A stretch of 64,000 nt of DNA from Ailurus styani (lineage: Eukaryota; Chordata; Mammalia; Carnivora; Ailuridae), in the NCBI GenBank assembly GCA_002007465.1, contig LNAC01000273.1, positions 937,887 through 1,001,886 of the forward strand, written 5' to 3'. The notes below the pieces were generated by a model. That model was not told where the DNA came from. It made no database searches and saw only the letters and a program-made list of their open reading frames with translations. This document shows positions 1 through 10,840 of the stretch, piece after piece. The stretch's first letter is position 1, and every line of letters starts with the position of its first letter. Made by a program: the position numbers and the translations under genes.

Positions 1-264
1 TGTTATGATACACTAATATTAGAGAAGCTTTCTCTCTGGCTTTCTCTTTTTGAGCTCTTACTAGAATTACCGTTAATCTCCATATGTCTACCAATAATCT
101 CTTTAAGGAATTCTAGACTTTTTCTAACATGCACTCCAATTCTTCCAGCCTCTGTATAATACCCAGTTTCAAAGCTACCTCCACTATTTTTTAAGGTTTT
201 TTTTTTTGTTGTTGTTGTTGTTTTCTTTTGTTTTTTAACAGCAAAACCCCACTTCTTGTTACGC
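1..264. other. AT-rich non-coding flank with poly-T/(GTT) tract
   Basis: No gene or recognisable repeat body is seen. A poly-T stretch followed by GTT triplets lies at about 197-240. The open frame running through it on the minus strand owes its lysine/threonine-rich composition to this simple sequence and is not credible as protein. Confidence 0.6.
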
Positions 265-645
265 AAACCTATTTGCTTGACAAGGCTATTACACCAAAGT
301 ACCACATACTGGGAGGAATTTATTTTCTCACAGTTGTAGAGGCTTGAAGTCTGAGATAAAGGTGTTGAAAGTTTGTTTTCTTCTAAGGCCTCGCTCCTTT
401 GCTTGTGGACCGCTGGTCATCTTCTGTTTCTTCACACCCTCCGTACCTGCCTGTATTTTAATCTACTCTTCTCATAAGGACACTAGTCATGTTAGATGAG
501 GGCCCAACCTAGTGACATCATTTTAACTTAATTAACTCTTTAAAGACCCTATATCCAAATATAGCACTTTCTGGCATACTGGGGGGATTAGGACTTCAAC
601 ATATGAATTTTAGGGGGACACAATTAGGCCATGACACTATCCATG
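265..645 (-). mobile_element. MLT1-type MaLR LTR (ERVL-MaLR fossil)
   Basis: Reading the plus strand gives the reverse complement of the MLT1 LTR in the expected order. First comes the 'aaagtaccaca.actggg' block, then 'tttattttctcacagtt', 'ataaggacactagtcat', 'gggcccaacctagtgacatca', and the terminal 'ggacttcaacatatgaatttt' with 'ggggacacaatt'. About 20 bases around the usual 'cttaaacaacag' block are missing. This is a solitary LTR with no retroviral coding sequence alongside. Recognition is from memory of the family consensus, so the subfamily is not assigned. Confidence 0.8.
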
Positions 646-1599
646 AACCAAGTTCAGAGATTTTTCTCCTCTTATTGGTCATTGGGATTCCCCATATGGC
701 TGTGAGGTGGGAGAGGTTTTCTAAACCAAGACCAGTAACTGACTTAGTTGATCATTTAATTCTCTCTGAAGTTCAGCTACTCTATGAAGTCCTAGGCTGG
801 AGCATGGGTTTTCTCCAATCCTGCCAAGAGAGTTGATGAGAGCTTCTTTGTATGCAAACCAAAAGGCCCTGGGGGTTTTATATCTGGCTTTGTATTGCAG
901 GTTCTTTGCCTGCAGCTATTGATTATCTTTCTTTGCTTAGCAATAGTCAGCCTATACGATACCTAAGAGCAACTGTTGTCTCCAAACAGCCTCAAAGCCT
1001 GACACAGGTGGATTCACTTTTACCAGCCCACCCTCCTGACTGACTGCCGGTGAACGTTACAACATTAACACCTGCACACCAGGGGCTGTCTATCACTCCT
1101 GATGGAGTTTCCACTGCTAGCTGGGCAGTGAACGAGCGAGCTTCAATTCCTCACGTGTCAGCTACTTTCTCAGACCGCTCTTAATACCAACGGTGACAGG
1201 TCGATCACTCCAGAACTTGCTGAGATGGAACTTAGGGTATGCAGTGCTTTTTAGAAACCAACACCCCTTAAAGGAAAGGGGGTGGTGACAGGGCTGGGGA
1301 GAGAAAGAAGCTGAACTGAGATATAGGCCTTGCAGTATTTTGGCAAACCGGGAAAACCTGGAAGGCAGGTCTGCAGTGAGTACATACTGCCAGGAGGGCC
1401 ACGCCTTTAAAGCAGGCCTCACTCAATAAACAGGAGAGGGTATGAGCTGCTTGGTCAGGAAGTGCATGACCTTCGGTGCTGAGCTTGCAGCCGCTGAAGC
1501 ATGTAATAATGGAGCTGAGAGTGGGAGGCTGTAGACTTCAGTCGATGCTTCTGACAACCGGTCCTCTCTTGGAGGATCTTGGCGGAAATCTCCACGTCC
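646..1599. other. Unassigned non-coding sequence
   Basis: Base composition is moderate, with no family recognised and no convincing exon. Open frames on both strands (up to about 86 codons) show no familiar motif and no plausible splice context. The stretch could be old, unrecognised ERV internal sequence next to the LTR, but nothing proves this. Confidence 0.4.
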
Positions 1600-1915
1600 A
1601 GTGAAGGTACATATTCTTAGAGTATAACTTAGAGGTAGAATTTCTGGGTGATAGAGTATGTGCACCTCTAACTTTAGTCCATGATGCCAAACTCTTTTCC
1701 AAAGTAGTTGTTCTATTTATACCCTAATAAAGGTTATGAGGGTTTTTAGTTACTTCGTTTCTTTTTTAACACTTGGTATGGTCTGTTGCTTTTATATTTG
1801 CCCCTTTGGTGGGCCTGCAGTGGTGTAATAATTTGGTATTAATTTGTCTACCAACTGGCGTGATTCTTGGTGAAGTGGCTAACCAAGAATTTTGTCTATT
1901 TTTAAAAAAGTGTTG

Positions 1916-2106
1916 AGGGTGCTTGGGTGGCTCAGTGGGTTAAAGCCTCTGCTTTCGGCTCAGGTCATGATCTCAGCGTCCTGGGATCGAGGCCTGCATC
2001 GGACTCTCTGCTCGGCGGGGAGCCTGCTTCCTCCTCTCCCTGTCTCTGTGCCTGCCTCTCTGCCTACTTGTAATCTCTCTCTCTGTGTCAAAAAAAAAAA
2101 AAAAAA
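1916..2106 (+). mobile_element. Young mustelid-type CAN-SINE (tRNA-Lys derived)
   Basis: A tRNA-like head ('cttgggtggctcagtgggtt' with A-box, 'ggtcatgatctcagcgtcc' near the B-box) is followed by a CT-rich body ending 'cctgcctctctgcctacttg' and a pure A-tail. It lies in the antisense L1. The flanking direct repeat 'aaaaaagtgttg' (1903/1904-1914 and 2101-2112) is the target-site duplication and fixes the 3' edge. Confidence 0.93.
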
Positions 2107-2478
2107 GTGTTGTATTTGGTCTATAAGCTCTTTGTTGGTTATATAGATTGCAAACATCCTTTTTTTCCTTTTACTCAGGGGCATTGAACGGTATATTTTT
2201 ATGAAGATACATTTTAATTTTTATGTAATTCAATTTATTGGTCTATCAAGATAATGGTTTTGTGTTTTGTTTAGAAATCATGCTTTTGCTATCCTAGCAT
2301 CATAAATATATCTTCCTACATCATCTGCTACTTTTGCTGTAGACCTGCAATTCACTTAGAATTAATTTTGTGTATGATATGAGGTAGAAAAGAGTTTCTA
2401 AAAATTCTTATCCATATGGAGCTACTTTTACCCCAGCACAATGAACTGAAAAGACTATGGATTATTGCCTAACTACTC

Positions 2479-2985
2479 TACAGTGCAAGCTCTTCCTTAG
2501 AAAGGCTAGGTTTTACTATAGAGACAAATAATTCCCAAGTCTTTGAAGCTTTAAACCTCAAAGTGTATTTCTTATCTATACTCCTTGCTCCTCATGGCTG
2601 AGGTCTGGCTTTATGCTGTAAAACATCTATCTGGAACATGGCAGGTCTTGGTGGCAGGAGAGGTTGGAGGGAAGCATATACTGGTTCTTAAATCTTTGTC
2701 CTGAAGTGGTACTAACTGCTCATGTTTCTTTGACCAAAGCTAGTATGTGTCCAACAGTTTAGCAACTTTGTGTACATATTACTTTCTGCAGGGAAGGCCA
2801 ACAAATTTTAATGAATACTAATGTGTGCTATCACATACCTTTGCATTAAAACAAGTGTCTATCTGTGAACTTTACAGCTTATCTGTTTTCTAGNCAACAA
2901 ATTTTAATGAATACTAATGTGTGCTATCACATACCTTTGCATTAAAACAAGTGTCTGTGAACTTTACAGCTTATCTGTTTTCTAG
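2479..2985. repeat. Unclassified old insertion splitting the L1
   Basis: L1 sequence stops at about 2478 and resumes at about 2990, so this block entered later. It contains phrases such as 'catctggaacatggcaggtc' and 'gaccaaagctagtatgtgtc' that resemble old mammalian LTR or DNA-transposon repeats, but I cannot name the family. Its right end is affected by the duplication around the gap base at 2894, so its true length is probably about 95 bases shorter. Confidence 0.45.
2799..2985 (+). repeat. Duplicated 95/91-bp segment flanking a one-base gap
   Basis: Copy 1 is 2799-2893, the gap base is 2894 and copy 2 is 2895-2985. The copies are identical except that four bases ('tcta'/'atct', within 'gtgtctatctgtg') are absent from copy 2. 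A direct repeat split by a single n is typical of two overlapping contig ends placed side by side rather than merged. Confidence 0.92.
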
Positions 2986-3240
2986 TCAATCCTTGCGCCA
3001 CTATCTCACTGTCTTAATTACTACAACTTTATAAGTTTCCATAATCAGTACAATAGTCTTCTCACTTTCTTATCCAAGAATGTTTTGTCTATTCTTGACC
3101 TTTTGCATTTGTGGGGTTTTTTTTTTTTTTTTAATTTGACAAGTTTCACAGGACAGAAAAGGTTTAGATTTTGATTGGAGTTTTATTGGCTTTATGACCT
3201 TATAAAATGAAAATTATTCATTGTTCTTTCGGCTTGGGGA

Positions 3241-5084
3241 AAATAATGAAACATCTACACACAAAATTAACACATTCAAAATATATACTATGTGGTAGTA
3301 AACAAAATCGTGCCCGAAGTACTGATTAATATGGGATCCCATCCTTCTTGTAGACCAGAGGATTGAGGAAAAAGTTGTAAGAATTTGTCAGTTTAGTTAA
3401 GAACACGGGGTATGAGGGAAGAATATAGCAAATTACTCATTTGAGTCCAAAAATATGGTTCATCGTGCACGTGAAATACTTTGCTATGTATTGTATCAGT
3501 GTTGAATTCTAAACTTGAGAAAGAACCTAATATAATGCATGGCGTGATAAAGGCCTTGAAGAAACAACAGCTGTAGTTCTAAAACAATGAGCGTGGGAAA
3601 TAATGCTCCTGCTATTGAAATCAAAGAAGGCATGATGGAAGAACCAAGGTTTGACGAGGGGCCTGAAGCAAAATTAAGACCTGGGTAGAAGGGCATTGGA
3701 GGTCTTACACGGTAATGATTCCCTCATCATTACTCCCCGGATTCATAGAGCTTCTTTCAGGAGTTCTATATACTATTCTAATAGCCTGCCGCTTTAAATT
3801 TTGGATTTTATTTTTATTTCAGGTGACAAATTCCGGGAAGGGGAAAAGTATAACAGTTGCATTTATTATAATGAGAACAAATTCATAAAAGGATACATAA
3901 TTAGGCATTTAAAATTTTGTTTGCTGAATTTCAAATCACCTCAGAAAACCCCTTAAAAGTGAATTAGGAGTTTAAAATTTTTTTGCAGAGCTTTTTTCAC
4001 TTTATTTACTTTTTGGTTTGGGAATTAATTGTAAAATCTTATATTAATAGAACATACAGGGCAAGCTTTCTAGATGTCTAAGTCAAAAATTTCCAAGTTA
4101 TGTTATACTTACTACAGGTAGTAAGTATAATCTCTTTGTGGAAATAATAAAGCAATAAAATGCATATGATATACCATTGTGCAAAATGAATATAAAAACT
4201 GATTTATAGTCAGTGTACAGTAAACATGACTGCATTTTAAAATCTGGTGTTTTTAAAGTTCTGACTTGAAATTTGAATGACTGGGGAATTTTAGAGTGTA
4301 TTTTTATATGTAAATCACTTCATTTAACCTATTTTAAAAATCACCTGTTTATTTCAATATCACCACAGTAGATTTCAGGTGCCTCTGAAATTTAATATAT
4401 CACTGAATATTTAAACAACTATTGCTTTTTTATCTAAACATAATTTTAAGGCAAATCAGTTTTTACACTGGTCATAATGTTAAGCATTTGAGATTATATT
4501 TGAGGTATATTTGTGGATGGCTCTCTTTATAACATAGATGTAAAAAAAAAAAACCCTCCTGACTCAAAACCAGAGTTATCTACACCTAGGATGGCAGATT
4601 GAATCAAGTTTTTTGCTAACATTATAGATCCAGTTTCCACACATGCTGATTGGAGTGCTTTGCTTTTATAGCTATATTTCACCCAGCTATCCTGGTGAAA
4701 TAGTTAATCAGTGTTTGTTATTCATTTTAAAAGCAACTAGCAAGAGATTATAGAAAATTCAGTTAAATATTATTAATAAGTAAAACCTAGCAAAGTAAAT
4801 GGCTTAATGCAAGTCTTCAATAGAATCATTTTTATACCAAAAATTCATAATTAGTAATGCAAAATATTAGCAAAGCTAGAAACTGGGATACACACAAATA
4901 AGGCTAAACAGAACACAGGGTATGTGTGTTAAAAGATTAATGAGGCCATAATCCTTTGCTTACAAATAGTTTATCTTGGCTTTCCTGCCTTCTGTGTTCT
5001 TGCCTGGTTTTGGTATTGGGTATTTCATCTTTTTGAACTCCTGTGGTTATTTATATTCCATTTCTACTCTCACCATTAAATATT
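3241..5084. other. AT-rich non-coding sequence, no recognised feature
   Basis: No SINE, LTR or credible exon is seen. Composition is strongly AT-rich with short A and T runs (for example at 4541-4553). A small imperfect direct repeat of 'gtagtaagtataatc'-like sequence occurs near 4107-4130. Some of this may be very old L1, since L1 resumes at about 5085, but I cannot align it by eye. Confidence 0.4.
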
Positions 5085-5760
5085 TTAAATGTAGTTTTTT
5101 CATGATGTTCTCAACTTGATAGTCCTTTCATTCTTAGTTTGAGAATTTAAATCATGAATGAGTGTTATATATTTTTTTAGATGCTTTTTCTTCATCTATT
5201 GAAATGATTGGATGTTTTGGTCCTTTATTCTAGTAGTATGGTGTATTAAATTAATTTTCAGATGTTAAACCAACCTTGCATCCTAGAGATAAATTCCACT
5301 CAATTATAATGTATAATACTTTTTATGTGTTGCTGAATTTAGATGTTGCTATGTTTTGTTGACTATATTTTGATGTCCATACTCATAAGTAATATCGATC
5401 TCTAATTTTCTCATGAATCTTTGACTGGTTTTTGGTATCAGAGTAATATTGAATTCATAGAATGAGTTAGAAAGTGTTTCGTCCTCTATTTTTTGGGAAG
5501 AGATTATGAAGGATTGGTATTATTTCTCTCCGAAGTGTTTGAATTTCTCTTGTGAAGCCATATGGCCTTGAGGTTTTCTTTGTGAGATCTGCAATTAATA
5601 ATGCTTTCTTTTTTTTCTGGATTTTTTTTATTATTTAAAAAAATTCTTGGTATAATCGACTTTTTCAGTTGTTTTCCTGTTTTGTGCTTTGTTGGTTTTC
5701 ACAAATTTTTATTATTTACTTCTGTTGCTTTAGGCTTAGATTTTTTTCTTCTAGATTTTT

Positions 5761-5783
5761 TTTTTTAAGATTTTTATTTATTT

Positions 5784-5817
<34 letters not shown>

Positions 5818-5966
5818 ACAAGTAGGCAGAGAGGCAGGCAGAGAGAGAGGAGGAAGCAGGCTCCCTGGTGAGCAGGGAGCCCAATGTGGGCCTCAATCCC
5901 AGAACCCTGAGATCATGACCTGAACTGAAGGCAGAGGCTTTAACCCACTCAGTCACCCAGGTGCCC
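5761..5966 (-). mobile_element. Young mustelid-type CAN-SINE
   Basis: Read on the minus strand it has head, body and A-tail. The plus strand shows 'aagatttttatttattt', a GA-repeat expansion (about 5788-5814), the mustelid 'cacaagtaggcagagagg' body, and the head ending 'cacccaggtgccc'. Direct repeats 'tctagattttt' flank it (about 5750-5760 and 5971-5982). It is inserted in the L1. Confidence 0.93.
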
Positions 5967-6080
5967 TTTCGTCTAGATTTTTGAGGTAGACTCTTAGATT
6001 ACAGGATTTTTTTCTACAGGGATATAATCATGTAATAAAACAAATTTAAATTGTATGATTCAGGGGGATTTAACATTTTC

Positions 6081-6248
6081 TTTTCTTTCTTTCTTTCTTT
6101 TTTTTATTTGACAGAGAGAGAAAGATCACAAGTAGGCAGAGAGGCAGGCAGAGAGAGAGGAGGAGGCAGGCTCCTGGCTGAGCAGAGAGCCCGATGTGGG
6201 CCTCGATCCCAGGACCCTGGGATCATGGCCTGAGCCACCCAGGTGCCC
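6081..6248 (-). mobile_element. Young mustelid-type CAN-SINE with internal deletion
   Basis: A perfect 15-bp target-site duplication 'ggatttaacattttc' (6066-6080 and 6250-6264) brackets it. The body has the mustelid GA-rich motif. The head jumps from 'gatcatggcctgagcc' straight to 'acccaggtgccc', losing about 28 bases present in other copies. The loss lies exactly between two copies of 'tgagcc', pointing to a microhomology deletion. A (CTTT)n tract stands in for the usual pure poly-T at the tail side. Confidence 0.93.
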
Positions 6249-6753
6249 AGGATTTAACATTTTCACTATAATATGGAACCATCAGCACTAATTTGAGAAC
6301 ACTTGCAACACCCTTAAATGAAGCACCCAATCTATTAGCAGTCAATCGCAATTTTTCCTTCTATACAAGTTCCTGGAACATCATCAATCTACTGTATATG
6401 TCTATGAATTTTCCTATTCTATACATTTTATATAAATGGAATGTACAATATGTGGCCTTTTGTGTCTGGCTTTTTTCACTTAGCATAATGCTTTCAAGGT
6501 TTATCCATATTGTTGCATGTATCTGTATTTTATTTACTTTTATGCCTTAATAATATTCCATGTATTGATATGTATCATTTTGTGTATCCATCCATTATTT
6601 GGTAGATATTTGAATTATTTCTATCATTAGCTGTTGTGAATAATGCTGTTATGAGCATTCATGTTAAAATTTTTGTGTGAACATATATTTTCATTTCTCT
6701 TGGGTATGCATCTAGGAATGGAATTGCTGGGTCCTCCACAATTCCTATTTTTT

Positions 6754-6937
6754 TAAAAAATATTTTATTTATTTATTTGACAGAGAGATTACAAGTAGGC
6801 AGAGAGGCAGGCAGAGAGAGGAGGAAGCAGGCTCCCTGCTCGGCAGGGAGCCTGATGTGGGGCTTGATCCCAGGACCCTGAGATCATGACCTGAGCCAAA
6901 GGTAGAGGCTTTAACCCACTGAGCCACCCAGGTGCCC
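6754..6937 (-). mobile_element. Young mustelid-type CAN-SINE
   Basis: Full head-to-tail element in reverse orientation, with the mustelid body 'ttacaagtaggcagagagg'. The flanking duplication 'ccacaattc.tatttttt' (about 6736-6753 and 6938-6955) has one mismatch. It is inserted in the nested L1 3' fragment. Confidence 0.92.
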
Positions 6938-8404
6938 CCACAATTCATATTTTTTAAAGTTCTGAGGAAGGGACAAATGGGGTTTTCACTATGGCAGGTT
7001 ATTTATTCATTTTTTTCTTCTATAATCATTTAAAGATATTAAGTTTTCCTAAACAGTGCTTTAGTAGCATATCATAATTGATATGTTGCTTTCATTTTCA
7101 CTCAGTTTGAAAAACTCTATTTTTTCATTGGTCCATGGGTTCTCTATAAGTATTTCTTGATATTTGTGAATATCCCCAATTTTTTTCTGCTGTTAATACC
7201 TAATATGTTTACATTATAGTTGAAGAATATAGTTTGTAAGAATTTAATCCCTTAAATATGCAGTTGCTTCAAAAATGGACTTGTTTTAAAAATATATACA
7301 TACGGACTTGTTTTTATGTCTAATATAGTGTTTACCTTGGAAGAGGTTTATTTGTGCTTGATCTATTTCATTGTTGGGTGAAGTGTGCAATAGATACCCT
7401 GTCCTGCTGGTCATTGTTGAAGTCTTCTGTATCTTTGATTTTCCTCTCTAGGTGTTCTGTTAATTGAGAATGAGTATTGAAGTTTCCACCTATTACTGTT
7501 AAATTATCTATTTCTCTCAAATACTGTCAGTTTTTGCTTATTTTAGAGTTATATTGTTGGACAGGTATATGTTTATAATTCTTTTTCTGCTATTTCTATA
7601 ATGCAATGTCTCATTTTATCTCTAGAAACAATTTTATCTACAAATTATTTTGATAGTATTATAGGCATTTCAAATCTCCTATAGTTATTATTTGTATAAA
7701 ATGTCTTTTTTTTCTTTTCAACCTATTCATGTCATTTAATGTGTAGAGTATCTCTTATACAAAGCATATAATTCCTTATTATATTTTATCCAACTGACAA
7801 GCTCTGCCTTTTTTAGAATGTTTAATTCATTCACATTTATTGTAATCATTGATGTGGTTACATCTGTCATTTTGCTTTTTGTCTTCTGTATATTCCTATC
7901 TTTTTTCCTGGTTATTTCCCTGTTATGTATTAAATGGAAATTTTCTAGTGTACTATTTAAATCTCTTTGTTGTACACTATTCAATTATTAGTGGTTCCTG
8001 TAGGAGTTACAGTACAAATCCTATTACATTTTGCTTTGGATTAATGCTTGTTTAATTCCAGTAAAATATAGAAACTTTTAACATAGCTACATATCCTGTC
8101 CTGTTGTTGATAGCATTGTCAAATATATTATGTTTTTATATTGGCTCAAAACCCTGATTGTACATATTGTCCTAGTTGATTAAAAATAATTTAAGAAAAT
8201 GTAAATATATACTGCCTTTTATATTAACCACATAGTTATTGTTACCAGTGTTTTTATTTCTTTGTGTGAATTCATGTTACTCTCTGATGTCATTTTCTTT
8301 CAGTCTGAAGGGATTCCTTTAGTTTTTATAAGGCAGGTCTGCTAGCAAGGAATTTTCTCAGTCTTTGTATATCTTGGAACAACTTTATTTTGGTCTCATT
8401 TTTA

Positions 8405-8630
8405 TTTTTTTTTATTTTTTTTTTTTTATTTTTTTTTTTTAAAGATTTTATTTATTTATTTCACAGAGGGAGAGAGATCACAAGGAGGCAGAGAGGCAGG
8501 CAGAGAGAGAGAGGGGGAAGCAGGCTCCCCGCTGAGCAGGGAGCCCGATGCGGGCTTCGATCCCAGGACCCTGAGATCATGACCTGAGCCGAAAGCAGAG
8601 GCATTAACCCACTGAGCCACCCAGGCGCCC
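8405..8630 (-). mobile_element. Young mustelid-type CAN-SINE with long A-tail
   Basis: A perfect 14-bp target-site duplication 'tggtctcattttta' occurs at 8391-8404 and 8631-8644. The tail side is a 38-base T-rich run broken by single A's. The head is well preserved ('gatcatgacctgagccgaaa', 'ccacccaggcgccc'). It lies in the ORF1/5' part of the L1. Confidence 0.95.
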
Positions 8631-8770
8631 TGGTCTCATTTTTAAAGAACACTCTTGCTGGTTATGGAATTCTTAGTTGAAAGTTTTGTTTTGTTTTGTT
8701 TTCCTTTTAGCTCTTTGAATATTTCATCTCAGTACCTTCTGAACCTCACTTTTTTGTTTGGTTTTCTTTT

Positions 8771-8981
8771 CTTTTTTCTTTCTTTCTTTCTTTTTTTTTT
8801 TTAAGATTTTATTTATTTATTTGACAGAGAGAGAGAGAGATCACAAGTAGGCAGAGAGGCAGGTAGAGAAAGAGGAGGAAGCAGGCTCCCTGCTGAGCAG
8901 AGAGCCTGATGCAGGGCTTGATCCCAGGACCCTGAGATCATGACCTGAGCTGAAAGCAGAGGCTTTAACCCACTGAGCCTC
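8771..8981 (-). mobile_element. Young mustelid-type CAN-SINE, 5'-truncated head
   Basis: The tail is a (CTTT)n/poly-T tract, then the mustelid body, then the head stopping at 'cccactgagcc' without the usual 'acccaggcgcccc'. Imperfect duplications 'tgtttggttttctttt' and 'cgtttggtttgctttt' flank it, so the loss of about 13 bases occurred at or near integration rather than by later deletion. Confidence 0.9.
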
Positions 8982-10221
8982 CGTTTGGTTTGCTTTTCTA
9001 ATGAGATGTCAGATGCTCTTAATCTTATTATGGTTCCTCTCTATGTGATCAAATCAAATCATTTTCCTTTGCTGCTTTTAAGATTTTTCTGTTTTTGAAT
9101 TTGAACAGTTTGATTTCATGTGTGTAAGTATGGATCTTTAAGAATTTCTCCAACCTGGAGTTTGTTGTACCTCTTGGGTTCATAAGTTAATGGTTTTCAT
9201 CAAACATGGGGAATTTTTGGACATTATTTCTTCAAATATTCTTTCTGGCCCTTTCTGTCTCACTGTTTCTTCTATGACTTTCATTTTTCACATATTGGTG
9301 TGTTTGATGGTGTTGCATAGGTTTTGGAGGCTTTTTTTTTTTTAATTTGTTTTTCAGTTTAGATAATTGCTATTGATTATCTTTAAATTTATTTCCTCTT
9401 TCAGCTCACCTAAATTCCTGACCTCTGTAGTGATTTTGTTTTGTTTTGTTTTTGCACTTTTATTTAGATTTTACAATAGCTTCTTATAATTCTGCCTCTA
9501 TTAACATTTTCTATTTGTGCCATTATCATAAGGTTTTCTTTAGTTCTTTGGAACATATTTATAATCATTGCTTTAGAGTCTCCTAAGTTCAACATCCAGG
9601 CCTCCTCAGAGACCATTTCTATTGACTACTTTTTTTCCCCCCTGTCGATGTATCATGTTTTCCTGTTTATTCATGGGTCTCACATTTTTGCAAATTTGGA
9701 AACTACCTTATAGTAAACCTAGATTCTGAATTCCCCCTCTTGTCAGGGGTGGTTGTAATGGGTTTTCTTTTCTTTTTCTTTTTTTGTTCTGTTTGGTGCC
9801 TTGCACTGGCTAATTGTGAAGAGTCATTCTCTTTCTCAGTATTAGGCTACTGATGTCTCTGCTAAGGTTATTTCCAAGCATGACATCCTCAAGATGAATC
9901 ATCATAGCTCAGTGATCGGACAATGATTGGTCAAATAAATCTTGAGTCAATAAATTTCTATCTTTTGCTGGTAAATTTGGGTGTGAATCAGGGTATGCAT
10001 TCGAAGTTCAGGCAGTTTACAAGTGTGCCTAGTTTTTACTTTTTGCTAGGCCATCTCCTGTCTTCTCTCTGCAGTAGGCCTTCTATTCAGTCATAGATAG
10101 ATAGGGACCTCTCTGGTGTCCCCTGAGCATGTACACACTCTTGGGTATGTGCACAGCCTTCCAGACCACAAACATATATGAACGCATATCAGGACTCAAT
10201 GTTTGTCTGTTCTGTTCTCAG

Positions 10222-10326
10222 TAAGCTCTATACTCCGTGTGGGGCTCAAACTCATGACTGTGAGATCAAGACCTGAGGTGATATCAGGAGTCAGATACTT
10301 ATCAGACTGAGCCATCCAGGCACCCC
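10222..10326 (-). mobile_element. Old, truncated CAN-SINE head
   Basis: 'ggggctcaaactcatgactg', 'gagatcaagacctgag' and 'actgagccatccaggcacccc' match the tRNA-derived head of an older carnivore SINE subfamily. The GA-rich mustelid body is absent. It is inserted in the 5' part of the L1, well before the young copies. Confidence 0.8.
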
Positions 10327-10840
10327 AAGACTCTATATGTTTGACTTACTCTCTGGATATTCTGTAAAATTTCTGGTAGTGTGATGGTCTTTTGCTTGAC
10401 ACAACAATATCACAATAATATCAAAACTTCTGAATTGTTGTGATTGTTGGTCTGTATTGAATCTTACCACCAAGATTGTTGTTTCAAAAATACCCCTGGG
10501 GGTGTACTTTGCTTCAAATCAAACAACACCCTCTGGCAGCGAAAGTATTCTCACAACTCTTTTCAGCTACTGAGCTGATAGAACTAGGGTTGAGTGTGGG
10601 ATGAGAGCAGTTTTAGTTTCAGGCTAAAACACAAGAGAGTACCACTGTTTTTATCTGAAGTTCAGTAGATTTTTGTGAATTAAAGCTTCCAATTTGTTGT
10701 ATGCCTTCGGTTGATTTTTTTTTCAGAGAACTGAAATTGTTGTTTTTGACAGTTGTGTCATGTTTTATCATTACTTTTTGAGACAGAATATGCTGAACTT
10801 CTCACTCCACTATTCTTGGAGTCCTGCCTCTTTTTCCTTT

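Larger units (their letters stand above)
1600..3240 (-). mobile_element. Antisense L1M fragment (3' UTR into ORF2 C-terminal region)
   Basis: The plus strand reads as the complement of an old L1. The order is a 3'-UTR block ('aactcttttccaaagtagttgt', about 1690), then the ORF2-end block ('cacttagaattaattttgtgtatgat', about 2355) and the cagcac block (about 2430). After the unclassified insertion come 'tcactgtcttaattactacaactttata' (about 3007) and 'gattttgattggagttttattgg' (about 3165). The order matches L1 running right to left. The coding capacity is destroyed. It is interrupted by a young SINE (1916-2106) and by about 0.5 kb of other DNA. Its next missing L1 segment is roughly what starts again at 5.1 kb, so the two could be parts of one element split by later insertion. 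Confidence 0.8.
6015..7000 (-). mobile_element. Nested antisense L1 3'-UTR fragment inside the larger L1
   Basis: Sequence of the L1 3' end ('tttgtgtctggcttttttcacttagcat' about 6457, 'aataatattccatgtattg' about 6549, 'gaatggaattgctgggtc' about 6715, 'ttctgaggaag..' about 6958) sits between host ORF2 blocks that are adjacent in L1 order. Host sequence stops near 'cttagattacagg' (about 6004) and resumes near 'cttctataatcatttaaag' (about 7018). This is therefore a second L1 insertion on the same strand, itself hit by two SINEs. Boundaries are approximate. Confidence 0.65.
5085..10840 (-). mobile_element. Near full-structure, decayed L1M element on minus strand
   Basis: The plus strand is the complement of an L1 in correct order. 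The reverse transcriptase region comes first ('aaaccaaccttgcatcc' at about 5267; 'ggtatcagagtaatattgaattcatagaatgag' spanning 5434-5466). The N-terminal/endonuclease half of ORF2 follows ('acagtgctttagtagcatatca' about 7053; 'gtcattttgctttttgtcttc' about 7868). Then comes the ORF1/5' region ('aaggcaggtctgctagcaagg' about 8330; 'ttcagagaactgaaattgttg' about 10723), ending near 'ttggagtcctgcctc'. Many stops and indels abolish ORF2 (endonuclease/reverse transcriptase) and ORF1. Excluding later insertions, about 3.7-3.9 kb of L1 remains. Five young SINEs, one old SINE and a second L1 3' end are nested inside. Confidence 0.85.

Noticed and set aside
1960..2184. Arg/Gly-rich open frames recurring at several places in the window with near-identical protein text
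   Set aside because: They are translations of the GA-rich body and head of the CAN-SINEs, not a gene family.
7736..7984. 82-codon minus-strand frame with L1-like text
   Set aside because: It is a remnant of L1 ORF2 in a heavily mutated element. Stops and frameshifts on both sides rule out a functional protein.
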